Source of the DNA: a virus
Virus record (IMG/VR): IMGVR_UViG_3300012000_000002
Location: 1-64,000 of that record
Strand: one strand, 5' to 3'
DNA length: 64,000 nucleotides
The notes under the pieces: model-generated
Database searches by the model: none
Told to the model about the DNA's origin: nothing
Seen by the model: only the letters and a program-made list of their open reading frames with translations
Position numbers and translations under genes: made by a program
Shown here: in pieces, positions 1 through 9,403 of the stretch
Layout of the letters: every line of letters starts with the position of its first letter
Position numbering within the stretch: position 1 is the stretch's first letter

Positions 1-612
1 AAAGCCGATGACATTATCGCATATCTTGTAAAACGTAAGTTTCAAACCAAAGATAGCACCAAGATTGTTATTAGCAGCGACAAAGACTTTTATCAGTTAT
101 TGGAAGATAAAACAGTAAGAATATTTGATCCAGCCAAAAAGATTCTTATTGATTCTGCTTATGTGTTAGAAAAGTTTAATGTGTCTGCTCGCAACATTAC
201 TTTGGCTCGATCTGTTATTGGAGATGTTAGCGATAACTTAAACGGTGTTCCCGGTGTTGGGTTTAAAACCCTTGCAAGTCGTTTTAAAGATTTTGCAAGA
301 GAAGATGTTGACTTAGACCAAGCTTGGCTCATGGAAGCGGCTAACAACGAAATAAAAAGCAGTAAAAAGGCACCAAAATGTTTTGCTGACATTGTTAGTC
401 ATTCATCTATTGTGGCAAGGAACTGGCAGTTAATGTATTTGGATACTTCTTGTTTGGCGGCAAACCAAATTGCCAAGGTAGATTACAGAGTTGAAAATTT
501 TCAACCTGTGGCCGACAAACTTAACTTTATAAAAACCTTTACAGCAGCCGACATTCCCTTAACAAATGATTTAGATTTCACGTTTTCTATGGCAAAAACG
601 TTAATCAGATAG
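1..612 (+). CDS. 5'-3' exonuclease (FEN / T4 RNase H type), 5' end outside window
   Basis: The open frame runs in from base 1, so the N-terminal part is cut off by the window edge. The first residues give the 5'-nuclease signature KADDIIAYLV followed by VISSDKDFYQLL, the acidic metal-binding core of the FEN/Pol I 5'-nuclease family. It is followed by the helix-hairpin-helix region GDVSDNLNGVPGVGFKT, which binds the duplex behind the flap. Such enzymes remove RNA primers and flaps from lagging strands, which fits the helicase gene just downstream. The rest of the C-terminal part is not recognisable. The family is secure; whether it is closer to T4 Rnh or T5 D15 cannot be decided here. Confidence 0.9.
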   Translation, partial: KADDIIAYLVKRKFQTKDSTKIVISSDKDFYQLLEDKTVRIFDPAKKILIDSAYVLEKFNVSARNITLARSVIGDVSDNLNGVPGVGFKTLASRFKDFAREDVDLDQAWLMEAANNEIKSSKKAPKCFADIVSHSSIVARNWQLMYLDTSCLAANQIAKVDYRVENFQPVADKLNFIKTFTAADIPLTNDLDFTFSMAKTLIR

Positions 613-740
613 TTTGGGGCAACCTTCTAAGACGGTGATAGTTACAACTTAACCTGTAACGTTGTGAACCGTTTTATTTTTCGTTTTTGGGATGCTAAAC
701 TAACTTTAGTCTTATTCAAGTGAATTGGAGCAAAAACAAT

Positions 741-2180
741 ATGTCTTCGACAAAAACAAACGGTGTATCAGGATTTGGTAACCTTGGCAAGAGTTTTCAA
801 GAAAAGGTGTTACAAGCACTTCTAACAGATCGTCAATGGGCAACTCAGTTCATTGAAGTGTTTTCTGTAGATGAATGTCTTGAGCCTGTATATCTCAAGC
901 TTATTGCCAACAAGTTTATCAACTACTACAACAGCTACAAAGAGTTTCCCACAATGGATTTGCTCATTACCATCATTAAAGATGAATTGAGCAGTAACTC
1001 TGATCTTGTTCTTCGTGAACAATGTCATGGCTTTCTTCAAAAGGTTATTCGCAGCGAGGAAATGAACGATCTTCCTTGGGTAAAGGAAAAAGCTTTTACC
1101 TTCTGCCGTCAGCAACTGCTTAAGAAGGCTCTTTCTGAATCGGTTGATATCATTCTTACCGACAAGTATGAAACCGTTGTTGATATCATGAAAACAGCTA
1201 TTGCTGCTGGTGTAGCGTCTTCTCCCGGTCATGACTACAACAACGATATTGATGCACGTTATTCAGTAACATTCCGTCATCCAATTGCTACTGGCATTGC
1301 AGAACTAGATGAAAAGAAAGTTATGGCTGGAGGATTGGGGGCTGGAGAAATCGGAATTGTTGTAGCTCCATCCGGTGTTGGTAAATCTCATCTTCTTACC
1401 CATTTTGGTTCTCAAGCTCTTCTTAAGGGCAAGAACGTTTATCACTACACAATGGAACTTAATGAACGCTATGTAGGCATTCGTTATGATTCACACCTAA
1501 CAGAAATTAACAGCAGCGATTGTATTGATGCAAAAGATATCATCAAAGACTTTTTTGAAGCAAACAAAGACCATCTTGGCAGACTTATCATTAAAGAATT
1601 TCCAGCACGTTCAATTACTTGCAACACCATTAAAGCTCATATTGAGAAAATGAGTTACAAGGGTATCAAGCCCGATCTTGTCATTATTGACTATGCTGGT
1701 ATTATTCGTTCAACAGAACGTTACGATCTTCCTCGTCTTGAGATGCAATACGTAATTCAAGAAATTCGTAAAATGGCTAAAGAGCTTGATTGTCCGGTAT
1801 GGACAGCTTTGCAATCAAACAAAGATGGTGCAAAGAGTGATATTGTTGATCTTACAAACATGGCAGAATCATATGGTCAAGCAGCAGAAGCAGATTTCGT
1901 ACTTGGTCTTCAACGATTGAGCACACAAAAGGCAACAGGTCTTGGAACATTGTTTGTAGCCAAGAACCGATTTGGGATTGATGGCTTGCAGTTTAAGGTT
2001 CATGTTGATACCGCCCGCAGCAAGCTTCGTGTTCTTACCGCTGATGAAGTTGAAGGTTTGCAACTTGATATGGAAGCAGAAAAAGAACGCATTCAAGATG
2101 ACACGGTAAGTCGATTTAAAGAAGCAATCAAGAAAAGCAAGCAAAAGTTTCAAATGACGAAACTTACCGATCATCAATAA
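741..2180 (+). CDS. DnaB-class replicative DNA helicase (T4 gp41-like)
   Basis: A RecA-fold hexameric helicase that would unwind DNA 5'-3' at the phage fork. Visible motifs are Walker A APSGVGKSHLL near residue 208, the downstream YTMEL stretch, and Walker B VIIDYAGIIR, followed by a Q-rich sensor region (VWTALQSNKDG) as in DnaB and gp41. At 479 residues its length is normal for gp41. A GTG at 720 is in frame, but ATG 741 has TTGGAG ten bases upstream and is preferred. The gene lies between the exonuclease and nrdB, a replication and nucleotide supply order typical of T4-like phages. Confidence 0.9.
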   Translation: MSSTKTNGVSGFGNLGKSFQEKVLQALLTDRQWATQFIEVFSVDECLEPVYLKLIANKFINYYNSYKEFPTMDLLITIIKDELSSNSDLVLREQCHGFLQKVIRSEEMNDLPWVKEKAFTFCRQQLLKKALSESVDIILTDKYETVVDIMKTAIAAGVASSPGHDYNNDIDARYSVTFRHPIATGIAELDEKKVMAGGLGAGEIGIVVAPSGVGKSHLLTHFGSQALLKGKNVYHYTMELNERYVGIRYDSHLTEINSSDCIDAKDIIKDFFEANKDHLGRLIIKEFPARSITCNTIKAHIEKMSYKGIKPDLVIIDYAGIIRSTERYDLPRLEMQYVIQEIRKMAKELDCPVWTALQSNKDGAKSDIVDLTNMAESYGQAAEADFVLGLQRLSTQKATGLGTLFVAKNRFGIDGLQFKVHVDTARSKLRVLTADEVEGLQLDMEAEKERIQDDTVSRFKEAIKKSKQKFQMTKLTDHQ

Positions 2181-2195
2181 TAGGAGATACATAAC

Positions 2196-3158
2196 ATGTT
2201 GTTAGATGGACGCATAACATATAAGCCATTTGCTTATGATAAAGCACACGATTATTGGCTCAAGCAACAGCAAGCTCATTGGCTTCCTTCAGAAGTTCAA
2301 ATGGCTTCTGATATTCAAGATTGGGCTGAGAACCTAACAGCAGAAGAAAAGCAAGTTGTTGGTGGTGTATTAAAAGGCTTTATTCAAACCGAGCTTGTTG
2401 TAAACGATTACTGGACAACAAAAATCGCTAAGTGGTTTCCTCACCCAGAAATTGTTATGATGGGCACAGCTTTTGGTAACATGGAAACTGTTCACACAAT
2501 CGGTTATGCGTACCTCAATGACTCACTTGGTTTAACTGAATATGACGCATTTCTTCAAGAGCCAACAGCCAAGGCAAAAATTGATCGTTTGGTTGAAGTA
2601 AAAGGAGATGACAAACATGATATCGCCCGTTCGCTTGCTATCTTTTCTGGTTTTACAGAAGGAGTATCTTTGTTTTCCTCTTTTGCAATATTGTTCAATT
2701 TCTCCCGCTTTAACAAGCTTAAGGGAGTGGGACAGATTATCTCTTGGTCAGTTAGAGACGAATCTTTGCACAGCGAAGCAGGATGTTGGTTGTTCCGTGA
2801 GTTCATTAAAGAATACCCAGAAGTGTGGACAGATGAAGTAAAGAAATCTGTATATCAAGCCGCAAGAGATACTATAGAACTTGAAGATGATTTCATTGAC
2901 AAAGTTTTTCAAAACTGTAAGATTGAGGGTATTGATTCACATGACATAAAACAGTTTATTCGATATCGAGCAAACACCAAACTTGGCGAGCTTGGTCTTA
3001 AAATGAATTGGAAGAATATCGATCAAGACGCTGTAAAGCGTATGTCATGGTTTGATCTTATGACTGCTGGAGTTGAACACACTGATTTCTTTGCACAAAA
3101 GGTTACAAGCTACTCCAAAGGTCATGTTGATTTTTCAAATATCTGGGAAGGAAAATGA
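2196..3158 (+). CDS. nrdB: ribonucleotide reductase class I, beta (small) subunit
   Basis: Supplies the tyrosyl radical for reduction of ribonucleotides to deoxyribonucleotides. The sequence shows the carboxylate of QTELVV, the first ExxH with the radical tyrosine in METVHTIGYAYL (E-x-x-H-x-x-x-Y, as E115/H118/Y122 in E. coli), and the second ExxH in VRDESLHSEAG. At 320 residues it is slightly shorter than E. coli NrdB. ATG 2196 follows a TAGGAG site. Its TGA overlaps the ATG of the large-subunit gene, so the two are probably translationally coupled. All core iron/manganese ligands seem present, so I expect an active enzyme. Confidence 0.95.
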   Translation: MLLDGRITYKPFAYDKAHDYWLKQQQAHWLPSEVQMASDIQDWAENLTAEEKQVVGGVLKGFIQTELVVNDYWTTKIAKWFPHPEIVMMGTAFGNMETVHTIGYAYLNDSLGLTEYDAFLQEPTAKAKIDRLVEVKGDDKHDIARSLAIFSGFTEGVSLFSSFAILFNFSRFNKLKGVGQIISWSVRDESLHSEAGCWLFREFIKEYPEVWTDEVKKSVYQAARDTIELEDDFIDKVFQNCKIEGIDSHDIKQFIRYRANTKLGELGLKMNWKNIDQDAVKRMSWFDLMTAGVEHTDFFAQKVTSYSKGHVDFSNIWEGK

Positions 3159-4876
3159 ATATGTCTACCGCAACAGAACTACAAAAACTAAAAGCAGATA
3201 ACGAAGCACCAGAATGGCTTACAGAAGAAAGCTATAGAATGCTTCGTGGTACATATCTTCTTAAAGATGAAACACCTCGTCAAATGTGGCAACGTGTTTC
3301 TAACTCTTCTGCACGATATCTTAACCGTATGGATTTAGCTCCAAAGTTTTTCGATCTTATGTGGAAGAACTGGCTAGGTCTTGCTACACCAGTTGCTGCC
3401 AACACAGGAACAACAAGAGGACTTCCCATTTCATGCTTTTCTGTTTATGTCCCAGATTCTATTGACGGCATTATGAGTTCTATGCATGAGCTGGCATCAA
3501 TGACCAAGAATGGTGGTGGTGTTGGTGTACATTGGAATGGTGTACGTCCACAAGGAGCTAACATTCGTGATAATGGAAAGTCAGAAGGTGTTGTTCCATT
3601 TATCAAGATTCAAGACAGCACAACCATTGGTGTATCTCAAGGTGGTGTTCGCAGAGGAGCTTCAGCAGCATATCTTCCAGTAGATCATGGTGACTTCTGG
3701 CAATTCATTCGTATGCGTAGACCAGAAGGAGATCAAAATCGTCAATGCTTAAACACACATCATGGCATTTGCATTACAGATGATTTTATTGCAAGAGCAA
3801 AAGCTGGAGATAGAGAAGCAAGAGAAAAGTGGCAAGAAATTCTAAAAGCCAGAATGGAAACAGGTGAACCATATCTTTTCTTTACCGATAACGTTGCACG
3901 TAATCGTCCCGATTGCTACAAAGAGCGTAATCTAGATGTACACGGATCAAACATCTGTACAGAGATTTTCCTTCACACAGATAAGGATCATAGCTTTGTT
4001 TGTTGCCTTTCTTCCATGAACCTTGCTCGTTGGGATGAATGGAAAGATACAGATGCAGTAGAGCTTGCTACATGGTTCCTTGACGGTATTCTTTCAGAGT
4101 TTATCGATAAAGCTTCTAAAATTCCCGGCTTTGAAAGAGCAGTACGTTCAGCAGAAAAAGGAAGAGCTATCGGTCTTGGAGTTCTTGGATTTCACACATA
4201 CCTTCAAGAACACATGATTCCAGTTGATTCATTTGAAGCGTTTCGTATTAACGGTCAAATGTTTTCTGGTATGCACAAAAAGGCTTTTAAAGCCTCTACA
4301 GAGCTCGCAAAACAATATGGTGAACCAGAGTGGTGTGTTGGTTCTGGAAGGCGTAATAGCCACCTTATTGCTCTTGCACCAACCGTTTCTAACTCACTTA
4401 TCTCGGGCAACGTTTCTCCAAGCATCGAACCTTGGGCCGCAAACGTGTTCGTTCAAAAAAGCGCAAAAGGAACCATTATTCAACAAAACAAAACCCTTGT
4501 TGCTCTTTTAGAAAAGAAAAACAAGAACACAGACGAAGTATGGAAAAGCATTGAACGTGAGAATGGTTCAGTTCAACATTTAGATTTTCTAACCGCAGAA
4601 GAGAAGGAAGTATTTTTGACTGCAAGAGAGCTTAACCAATTTACCTTGATTAAACTTGCAGGGCAACGCCAACGTTGGATCGATCAAGGCCAAAGCTTGA
4701 ATCTATTCTTTCCAGAAAACGCTGATCCAAAATACATTCATGAAGTTCATTTAATGGCACATGCTGAAGGATTGAATTCATTGTATTATCTACGCACCAG
4801 TTCTGTTATTAGAGGCGATAGTGGAAGCAGAGAATACAAGCGAGAAAGCACTGAATGTAAAGCTTGTGAAGGCTGA
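3155..4876 (+). CDS. nrdA: ribonucleotide reductase class I, alpha (large) subunit
   Basis: Catalytic subunit paired with the preceding nrdB. The active-site string SNICTEIFL carries N-x-C-x-E near residue 266, CCLSSMNL carries the partner cysteine, SCFSVYVP holds the first redox cysteine, LYYLRTSS holds the radical-transfer tyrosine pair, and the C-terminal tail ends in the CKAC swinging-arm pair. At 573 residues it is much shorter than the roughly 760 of E. coli NrdA. The N terminus starts almost directly at the barrel, so the allosteric ATP-cone is absent, as in other compact phage versions. The start overlaps the nrdB stop (ATGA); an in-frame ATG six bases later is also possible. Confidence 0.95.
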   Translation: MNMSTATELQKLKADNEAPEWLTEESYRMLRGTYLLKDETPRQMWQRVSNSSARYLNRMDLAPKFFDLMWKNWLGLATPVAANTGTTRGLPISCFSVYVPDSIDGIMSSMHELASMTKNGGGVGVHWNGVRPQGANIRDNGKSEGVVPFIKIQDSTTIGVSQGGVRRGASAAYLPVDHGDFWQFIRMRRPEGDQNRQCLNTHHGICITDDFIARAKAGDREAREKWQEILKARMETGEPYLFFTDNVARNRPDCYKERNLDVHGSNICTEIFLHTDKDHSFVCCLSSMNLARWDEWKDTDAVELATWFLDGILSEFIDKASKIPGFERAVRSAEKGRAIGLGVLGFHTYLQEHMIPVDSFEAFRINGQMFSGMHKKAFKASTELAKQYGEPEWCVGSGRRNSHLIALAPTVSNSLISGNVSPSIEPWAANVFVQKSAKGTIIQQNKTLVALLEKKNKNTDEVWKSIERENGSVQHLDFLTAEEKEVFLTARELNQFTLIKLAGQRQRWIDQGQSLNLFFPENADPKYIHEVHLMAHAEGLNSLYYLRTSSVIRGDSGSREYKRESTECKACEG

Positions 4877-4893
4877 TACACTATTTAGTGTGT

Positions 4894-5550
4894 ATGAGCT
4901 TTATAAACAAAATTAGATTTGGCAACCTTTCCTTAAAGGAAAAAGAAATCTCGTTAAAGGATGACGAAGTAAGTCGCAAGCTACAAAAGCTTGGCTTATA
5001 TGAAGCGTTGTTTGAGATGCCGCCACCAGAAAACTCTTCAGATGAAACCAAATCTGATTTAAAACTGTTAAGTGAGTTAACTTCTAATGTTTCAGATGTA
5101 ACATTAGAGTTTTGCAAAAGTGCTGAAAAAGATAGCGTTCAATTGTTTGTAAATCTTCTTAAAAGGCATGGAATCACCGAGATCACAAAAAATCATTTAG
5201 AAAAAGTGTTAGATCAAGCTGAACCTTTGCTGTTTAGACTTAAAGATCATTATAATCGTGCAAGACCAAATCAAGTAGCTTACTACTACAACATTGATCT
5301 AGCTGTTCCTATTGATACTACAAACGCAAATCATCCTGCGTATCCTGCTGGACATTCTTATGAAGGTTATATTCTAGCAAACTTACTTGCAGAGAAATAC
5401 CCAACGCATAAAGAAAGTTTGCTTAAGTTGGGTAAGAACGTAGGATTATCTAGAATCGTTTTAGGACTTCATTATAAATCCGATCACGAATTCGGTCGTT
5501 ATTTGGGGAAGTTATTGATTGACAATCAATTGATATCACTAACAGTGTAA
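4894..5550 (+). CDS. PAP2 / vanadium-haloperoxidase superfamily phosphatase
   Basis: All three signature motifs of the type-2 phosphatidic acid phosphatase superfamily are visible in order: KDHYNRARP (K-x6-RP), YPAGHS (the PSGH-like motif) and SRIVLGLHYKSD (SR-x5-H-x3-D). The lysine, two arginines, two histidines and aspartate that bind phosphate are therefore all present. The 219-residue protein has no clear membrane helices, resembling soluble bacterial acid phosphatases more than lipid phosphatases. The substrate is unknown; the position next to nrdAB makes a nucleotide monophosphate plausible (inference). A GTG two codons upstream is possible. The promoter-like TGATACACT lies just before the ATG. 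Confidence 0.8.
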   Translation: MSFINKIRFGNLSLKEKEISLKDDEVSRKLQKLGLYEALFEMPPPENSSDETKSDLKLLSELTSNVSDVTLEFCKSAEKDSVQLFVNLLKRHGITEITKNHLEKVLDQAEPLLFRLKDHYNRARPNQVAYYYNIDLAVPIDTTNANHPAYPAGHSYEGYILANLLAEKYPTHKESLLKLGKNVGLSRIVLGLHYKSDHEFGRYLGKLLIDNQLISLTV

Positions 5551-5577
5551 AATTTACATAGTTAGAGTTAGGTTGAA

Positions 5578-6192
5578 ATGAAAACAAAGCTTTTTGATTA
5601 TATCTTTGAAAACACACACGAACTTGAAGAAGCTATGGGAATAAGCACAGGTGGTGCAAGTTTAGCTTCTTCTGGTCAAATCGGTGGTGGTATGCAACTT
5701 CCTCTTGGAATGAAACCGGGACAAAAGGTAAAGAAACGCCGCAAAGGAAAAGTTATTTCAGCTTCTCCAGCGGTTCATAATCCCGATGCTTTGGCGTTGC
5801 AAGAAATGCCTCATGTGGCGTATGATGATTACGAGCCAAAAGATTTTGAAGTAGAAAAGCTTGATATTTCTCCAGAGGAAAAAAGAAAGCTTATGCTAGC
5901 GTTTCGTGGTAATGGTGTTCTTTGTCATGGTCCAGATGGTGAATGGATGGTATGCACCTTGGATGATGTACGCAAAGCAACAAAACAAGAGATTAATGAT
6001 GAAAGCTTTCCTCGTTTAGATGTTACTTTAGAATACGAGCATGACATACAAGAAAGCTTTGGAGCAATGCATAAACCGGATTTCAAGGGACCAGCTATGC
6101 CGGGACTATGGAAAGGTTTAGAAGATCCAGAAGAACCTGTAAAAACAGGTTCACCAGAGCTTGATAAGGATATCGAAGACTACTCTGAATAG
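5578..6192 (+). CDS. hypothetical protein with capsid-leader-like N terminus
   Basis: I do not recognise a family. The N terminus MKTKLFDYIFENTHEL resembles the short leaders of the neighbouring minus-strand genes (aromatic-rich stretch ending F-E). It is followed by a glycine-rich segment, a basic patch PGQKVKKRRKGKV near residue 50, then an acidic and proline-rich C-terminal half ending in a negatively charged tail. A compact domain may lie around residues 105-135 (GNGVLCHGPDGEWMV). Its 3' end overlaps the convergent paralogue gene by 13 bases, and both proteins end in Y-S-E. Function unknown; a virion or packaged protein is an inference from the leader. Confidence 0.6.
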   Translation: MKTKLFDYIFENTHELEEAMGISTGGASLASSGQIGGGMQLPLGMKPGQKVKKRRKGKVISASPAVHNPDALALQEMPHVAYDDYEPKDFEVEKLDISPEEKRKLMLAFRGNGVLCHGPDGEWMVCTLDDVRKATKQEINDESFPRLDVTLEYEHDIQESFGAMHKPDFKGPAMPGLWKGLEDPEEPVKTGSPELDKDIEDYSE

Positions 6193-7025
6193 CTTGCAGG
6201 CCCACCGTACAGTCTACGAAAAAACTTAGATCCTGCCATTTCAATCAGCCGAGCCGCATCTTTTTCTGTGAACTTTGGATATTTTTCAACTAAAAGCCGA
6301 ACCAGTTTATTACCGTTGTCAAACGTTTCTTGGATTTTTGTGTCATGAGACGTTGCTTTATAAGCCCAAAGCCAACCATAAGATGCTGGGTTTAGTTTAC
6401 GCTCTTGCAAATAATCAAGAAATACTTGCTCGTCCTGCACATCAATGCTTTCGTCTGAAAGTTGCTCGACATATTGATTTAAATGATGCGCTGCCGGACC
6501 CTCAAACACACGATCAAGTAAATGCATGGCGAGCCAATTGCCAAGCCATTTACGCTGGTATACACCCTTGTCTGATAATTCATACATTTTCTGCCAAACA
6601 AATTGACTTGCTGGTTTAAGAGAATCGTCGCTCATTAACCATTCACCTGTTTCATACATAACCATTTGATAAGCTAACGGACCAAAGCTTGCAACACCGG
6701 CAGATTTGTTTACACTCCACAAATCATCTTGGGCATGAGAGTAATCAATCATGCCAGCTATAGCTCGTCGAGCAATACGTTTTGCTATTTCGTCTTCTGT
6801 TGCTGGATAATCTTCTAGACGGACGTTTAGATTCCAACCGCTTTCTTCCAACGTTTTTAGAACACTAAACACTCTATCCGTTGAAACCAAAACAATGTTG
6901 TGTTCATTTCGGTTGCTGAGTAAATTTTGATAATGATCTTTGCTTATAGCTGCAACTCCTTTATCAAGAGCTTCTGTTGCTGTACGGGCTCCTTCATTGA
7001 TGTATATGATTGGATATAGTTTCAT
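6180..7025 (-). CDS. paralogue family member 1, leader MKLYPIIYINE (putative packaged protein)
   Basis: First of four tandem paralogues (6180-9403). The N terminus MKLYPIIYINE/GARTA looks like a T4 capsid-targeting leader with an x-x-E/G cleavage site. The shared core is here VASFGPLAYQMVMYETGEWL, then SDDSLKPASQFVWQKMYELS and the ending FFRRLYGGPASYSE. The block G-P-L-x-Y...L-x-P-x-S-x-x-V-W resembles GNAT motif A plus the following strand and helix, but this is only a weak inference. The start is fixed by GGAG eight bases upstream. The downstream end overlaps the convergent gene. Probable role: an internal head protein ejected with the DNA. Confidence 0.7.
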   Translation of the reverse strand: MKLYPIIYINEGARTATEALDKGVAAISKDHYQNLLSNRNEHNIVLVSTDRVFSVLKTLEESGWNLNVRLEDYPATEDEIAKRIARRAIAGMIDYSHAQDDLWSVNKSAGVASFGPLAYQMVMYETGEWLMSDDSLKPASQFVWQKMYELSDKGVYQRKWLGNWLAMHLLDRVFEGPAAHHLNQYVEQLSDESIDVQDEQVFLDYLQERKLNPASYGWLWAYKATSHDTKIQETFDNGNKLVRLLVEKYPKFTEKDAARLIEMAGSKFFRRLYGGPASYSE

Positions 7026-7030
7026 AATTC

Positions 7031-7804
7031 TTACTCCGAATAACTTGCTTCTGAATCATACATTTTATCCCAAAAAGCTTTTGCTGCTTTTGCGATTGTT
7101 TCTACTATTGTTTCGGTTGAATACTCGTTTTCTTGTGCTATATTTTCAATTGTTTCTTTGCCTTTAACATACAAAGGTTTTACGTTTATAGGAGAAGAAA
7201 GGTTGTAAGCCCAAAGAAATCCATAGTCTTCTGGTTTTAAACCATGCACTTCCAACCAATCAAAAAAATCTTCTTCATTTTCGTAGCCAACGTTGTTGTC
7301 GGTGACATCTTGAATATATTTTTCTAAATCTTGTTCTATATCCGCTCGATTAACTAGAAGATCAAAGTTCCAATCTGCAAGCCATTTACGTTCGTAAATT
7401 CCTTTGTTTGAAAACTCATACATTTTCTTCCAAACGTGTTTGCTCGCAGGTTTAAGAGAAGTATCACTCATTAACCAATTACGGTTGCCGATATGTTGCA
7501 TAACGATTTGATAAGCTAATGGGCCATAGTCTAAAATACCAGCACTTGCATTTACCTTATATAAATCGAAATCTTCATTATCGAAATCAATTAAACCAAC
7601 AATTCCGTCTTTGTTGGATATGATATCTACAACTTGTGATAAGTCGTGGCCCAAAGCAAACGCATTGGTTAATGTTTTTACATTAAACAATACTATGGTA
7701 TCGCCCCACATATTTGCGCTTATAACAGCAACACCTTCCGAAGTAGCTTGAGCGGGGGTTTTTGCTGCTTCGTTTATGTATAATAGCGGATATAATTTCA
7801 TCAT
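7031..7804 (-). CDS. paralogue family member 2, leader MKLYPLLYINE (putative packaged protein)
   Basis: Close relative of the gene at 6180-7025: leader MKLYPLLYINE/AAKTP, core GILDYGPLAYQIVMQ, SDTSLKPASKHVWKKMYEFS, a matching late segment GFLWAYNLSS, and C terminus FWDKMYDSEASYSE. The start region reads ATGATG; the first ATG overlaps the TGA of the upstream paralogue, and the second (7801) begins the leader proper, with AGGA upstream. It is shorter in the N-terminal region than its sisters and acidic overall. The whole set is probably cotranscribed from upstream of 9765. Confidence 0.7.
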   Translation of the reverse strand: MMKLYPLLYINEAAKTPAQATSEGVAVISANMWGDTIVLFNVKTLTNAFALGHDLSQVVDIISNKDGIVGLIDFDNEDFDLYKVNASAGILDYGPLAYQIVMQHIGNRNWLMSDTSLKPASKHVWKKMYEFSNKGIYERKWLADWNFDLLVNRADIEQDLEKYIQDVTDNNVGYENEEDFFDWLEVHGLKPEDYGFLWAYNLSSPINVKPLYVKGKETIENIAQENEYSTETIVETIAKAAKAFWDKMYDSEASYSE

Positions 7805-8616
7805 TGTTTCCTATGCCTTTTATATAACCGGTCAAATTGCTTGCCATAAGCACCCATTAACACATTGGTAATATCTAGTTTATTTACGTTAAAGTTATCG
7901 GCCAATTCTTCGATAGCTGCATCACCAGCTTCGATCAGTTTCGATACGTCTTTTGATCGTCCACCAGAACGACGATAAGCATAAAACGGTCCAAGTTTTT
8001 CGTTGTTTTCAGAGTTTAGCTTTTGAACAAAGTCAACATCGAATTCTGTTTCTGTTATCGGAGTTTCGTTTTCAATTTTATTCAACACATTCCGTATGTT
8101 TTTTTGCTCAAACATATCTGACACATTCCAACTGGTTATAAGTTCATCTGAACCCCAGTTTCCAATCCAGCTATGTTCAACATCAGAACGAGTATACATT
8201 ACGTTCCAAACTCTACGTGAATCTGGAGTAAGAGTAAAATCAGAACGTATATAATTGGGATATATTGAAGCCATTACCATTTCGTATATTAAAGGCCCAT
8301 ATTTTTGTACTGCGGCAGAAGTAAGAACCATCCAAAGATCGTCTCTTTTTGGCGTATCTTTTCGTGTAGCCATTACAGAACCAACAATTACACGGTTTCC
8401 AAAATACGTTTCTAACCAATCAAGAACTTCTTCCTTTGAATTCAATCTGTCTTGATGTTTTGAAAAGTATGACTCAGTTGCTTGTATACAACGCTCGGGA
8501 CTGAACAATATAAAAACTAGTTCTTCGCTGCTTTTCCAAATGTATAAACCTAAACCAGCTTTTAAAGCTTCTTTAGAGGTTTTAGCAGCTTCGTATAATA
8601 TGTTGGTTAGTTTCAT
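7801..8616 (-). CDS. paralogue family member 3, leader MKLTNILYE (putative packaged protein)
   Basis: Same family: leader MKLTNILYE/AAKTSKEALKAG, core AVQKYGPLIYEMVMAS, SDFTLTPDSRRVWNVMYTRS and ending KQFDRLYKRHRKQ. An upstream in-frame ATG at 8670 would add 18 residues overlapping the preceding gene, but the leader comparison fixes the start at 8616, one base after the TAA of the upstream paralogue. The C terminus is basic and lacks the A-S-Y-S-E tail of members 1 and 2. It is the most diverged of the four, which argues for functional divergence rather than simple dosage. Confidence 0.7.
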   Translation of the reverse strand: MKLTNILYEAAKTSKEALKAGLGLYIWKSSEELVFILFSPERCIQATESYFSKHQDRLNSKEEVLDWLETYFGNRVIVGSVMATRKDTPKRDDLWMVLTSAAVQKYGPLIYEMVMASIYPNYIRSDFTLTPDSRRVWNVMYTRSDVEHSWIGNWGSDELITSWNVSDMFEQKNIRNVLNKIENETPITETEFDVDFVQKLNSENNEKLGPFYAYRRSGGRSKDVSKLIEAGDAAIEELADNFNVNKLDITNVLMGAYGKQFDRLYKRHRKQ

Positions 8617-8617
8617 T

Positions 8618-9403
8618 TTAATCACTTGCGCTTGAGCCATACAAACGGTCGAATAGTTTTGCGCCTGCATTTTTCAACAATTGTTTTGCATCTTTTTCGT
8701 TGATATTATATTCATCGCCTAAAACTTTTATAATATTTTCACCACTGTTAAACATATCAACAATTAATGGATCGTGAGATGTTTTGCTATAACACCAAAA
8801 GTTTCCAACGATATGCGGTTCAATGTTCGTGTTTGTTTTCAACCAATCCAAAAATGCTTCTTCGGTTGGTGCAATTCGTTCTCTTTCAAGTAAATCGATA
8901 TAATCATAAAATGTGGTGCGAGGCAAGTTTTTAGGAATTCTTTCATATATTTCTCTGTATGAATATAACCCAAGGAACTTGCGTTCGTAAACTCCTCGTT
9001 CAGAAAGTTCAAACATTTTTTCCCAAACTCTTTGGCTGGCTGGTTTTAAACTTGTGTCGCTTGCAAGCCAAGCTGGGCTAATCACATACATCACAATTTG
9101 ATAAGCCAAAGGGCCAAAAGAGCTAACAGCACCGCTGCTGCTAATTTGAAACAAATCATCAAATCTTTGATTTTTCAAATAAGCAATAGTGCCCACAAGA
9201 GCTCTGTTGGCTGCACTGCGGGATGCATCAGTTGGTTTTGAATTTCTGGGTCGAGCAGCTTTTAAAAGTCGCTCGTTGTCGAACAAAGTTATGTGATTGA
9301 AATATGTGTCTTTTGGACCTCTTGTTATAACAGCCGATACGCCTTTTGATAAAGCTTCTTCTGCCGTTCTTGCCCCTTCGTATACAATTGGATATAGTTT
9401 CAT
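8618..9403 (-). CDS. paralogue family member 4, leader MKLYPIVYE (putative packaged protein)
   Basis: Family member with leader MKLYPIVYE/GARTAEEALSKG, core AVSSFGPLAYQIVMYV, SDTSLKPASQRVWEKMFELS and C terminus KLFDRLYGSSASD. The start at 9403 is preceded by AAGGA and overlaps the stop of the DUF192 gene (ATGA), so it is translationally coupled. The sequence after the leader (GARTA-x-EAL-x-KGV) is nearly identical to member 1, marking these two as the closest pair. Function is unknown; the leader suggests packaging into the prohead and cleavage by the prohead protease. Confidence 0.7.
   Translation of the reverse strand: MKLYPIVYEGARTAEEALSKGVSAVITRGPKDTYFNHITLFDNERLLKAARPRNSKPTDASRSAANRALVGTIAYLKNQRFDDLFQISSSGAVSSFGPLAYQIVMYVISPAWLASDTSLKPASQRVWEKMFELSERGVYERKFLGLYSYREIYERIPKNLPRTTFYDYIDLLERERIAPTEEAFLDWLKTNTNIEPHIVGNFWCYSKTSHDPLIVDMFNSGENIIKVLGDEYNINEKDAKQLLKNAGAKLFDRLYGSSASD

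Noticed and set aside
613-740. Possible small RNA or terminator between exonuclease and helicase
   Set aside because: Only short imperfect inverted repeats (GTTAC/GTAAC) and no T-run.
822-1232. 136-codon minus-strand open frame opposite the helicase
   Set aside because: Fully inside a conserved gene, composition of a shadow frame, no ribosome site.
4868-4889. Small hairpin (TACACTA/TAGTGTGTA) between nrdA and the PAP2 gene as terminator
   Set aside because: The stem is short with a bulge and no T-run; more likely part of a promoter region.
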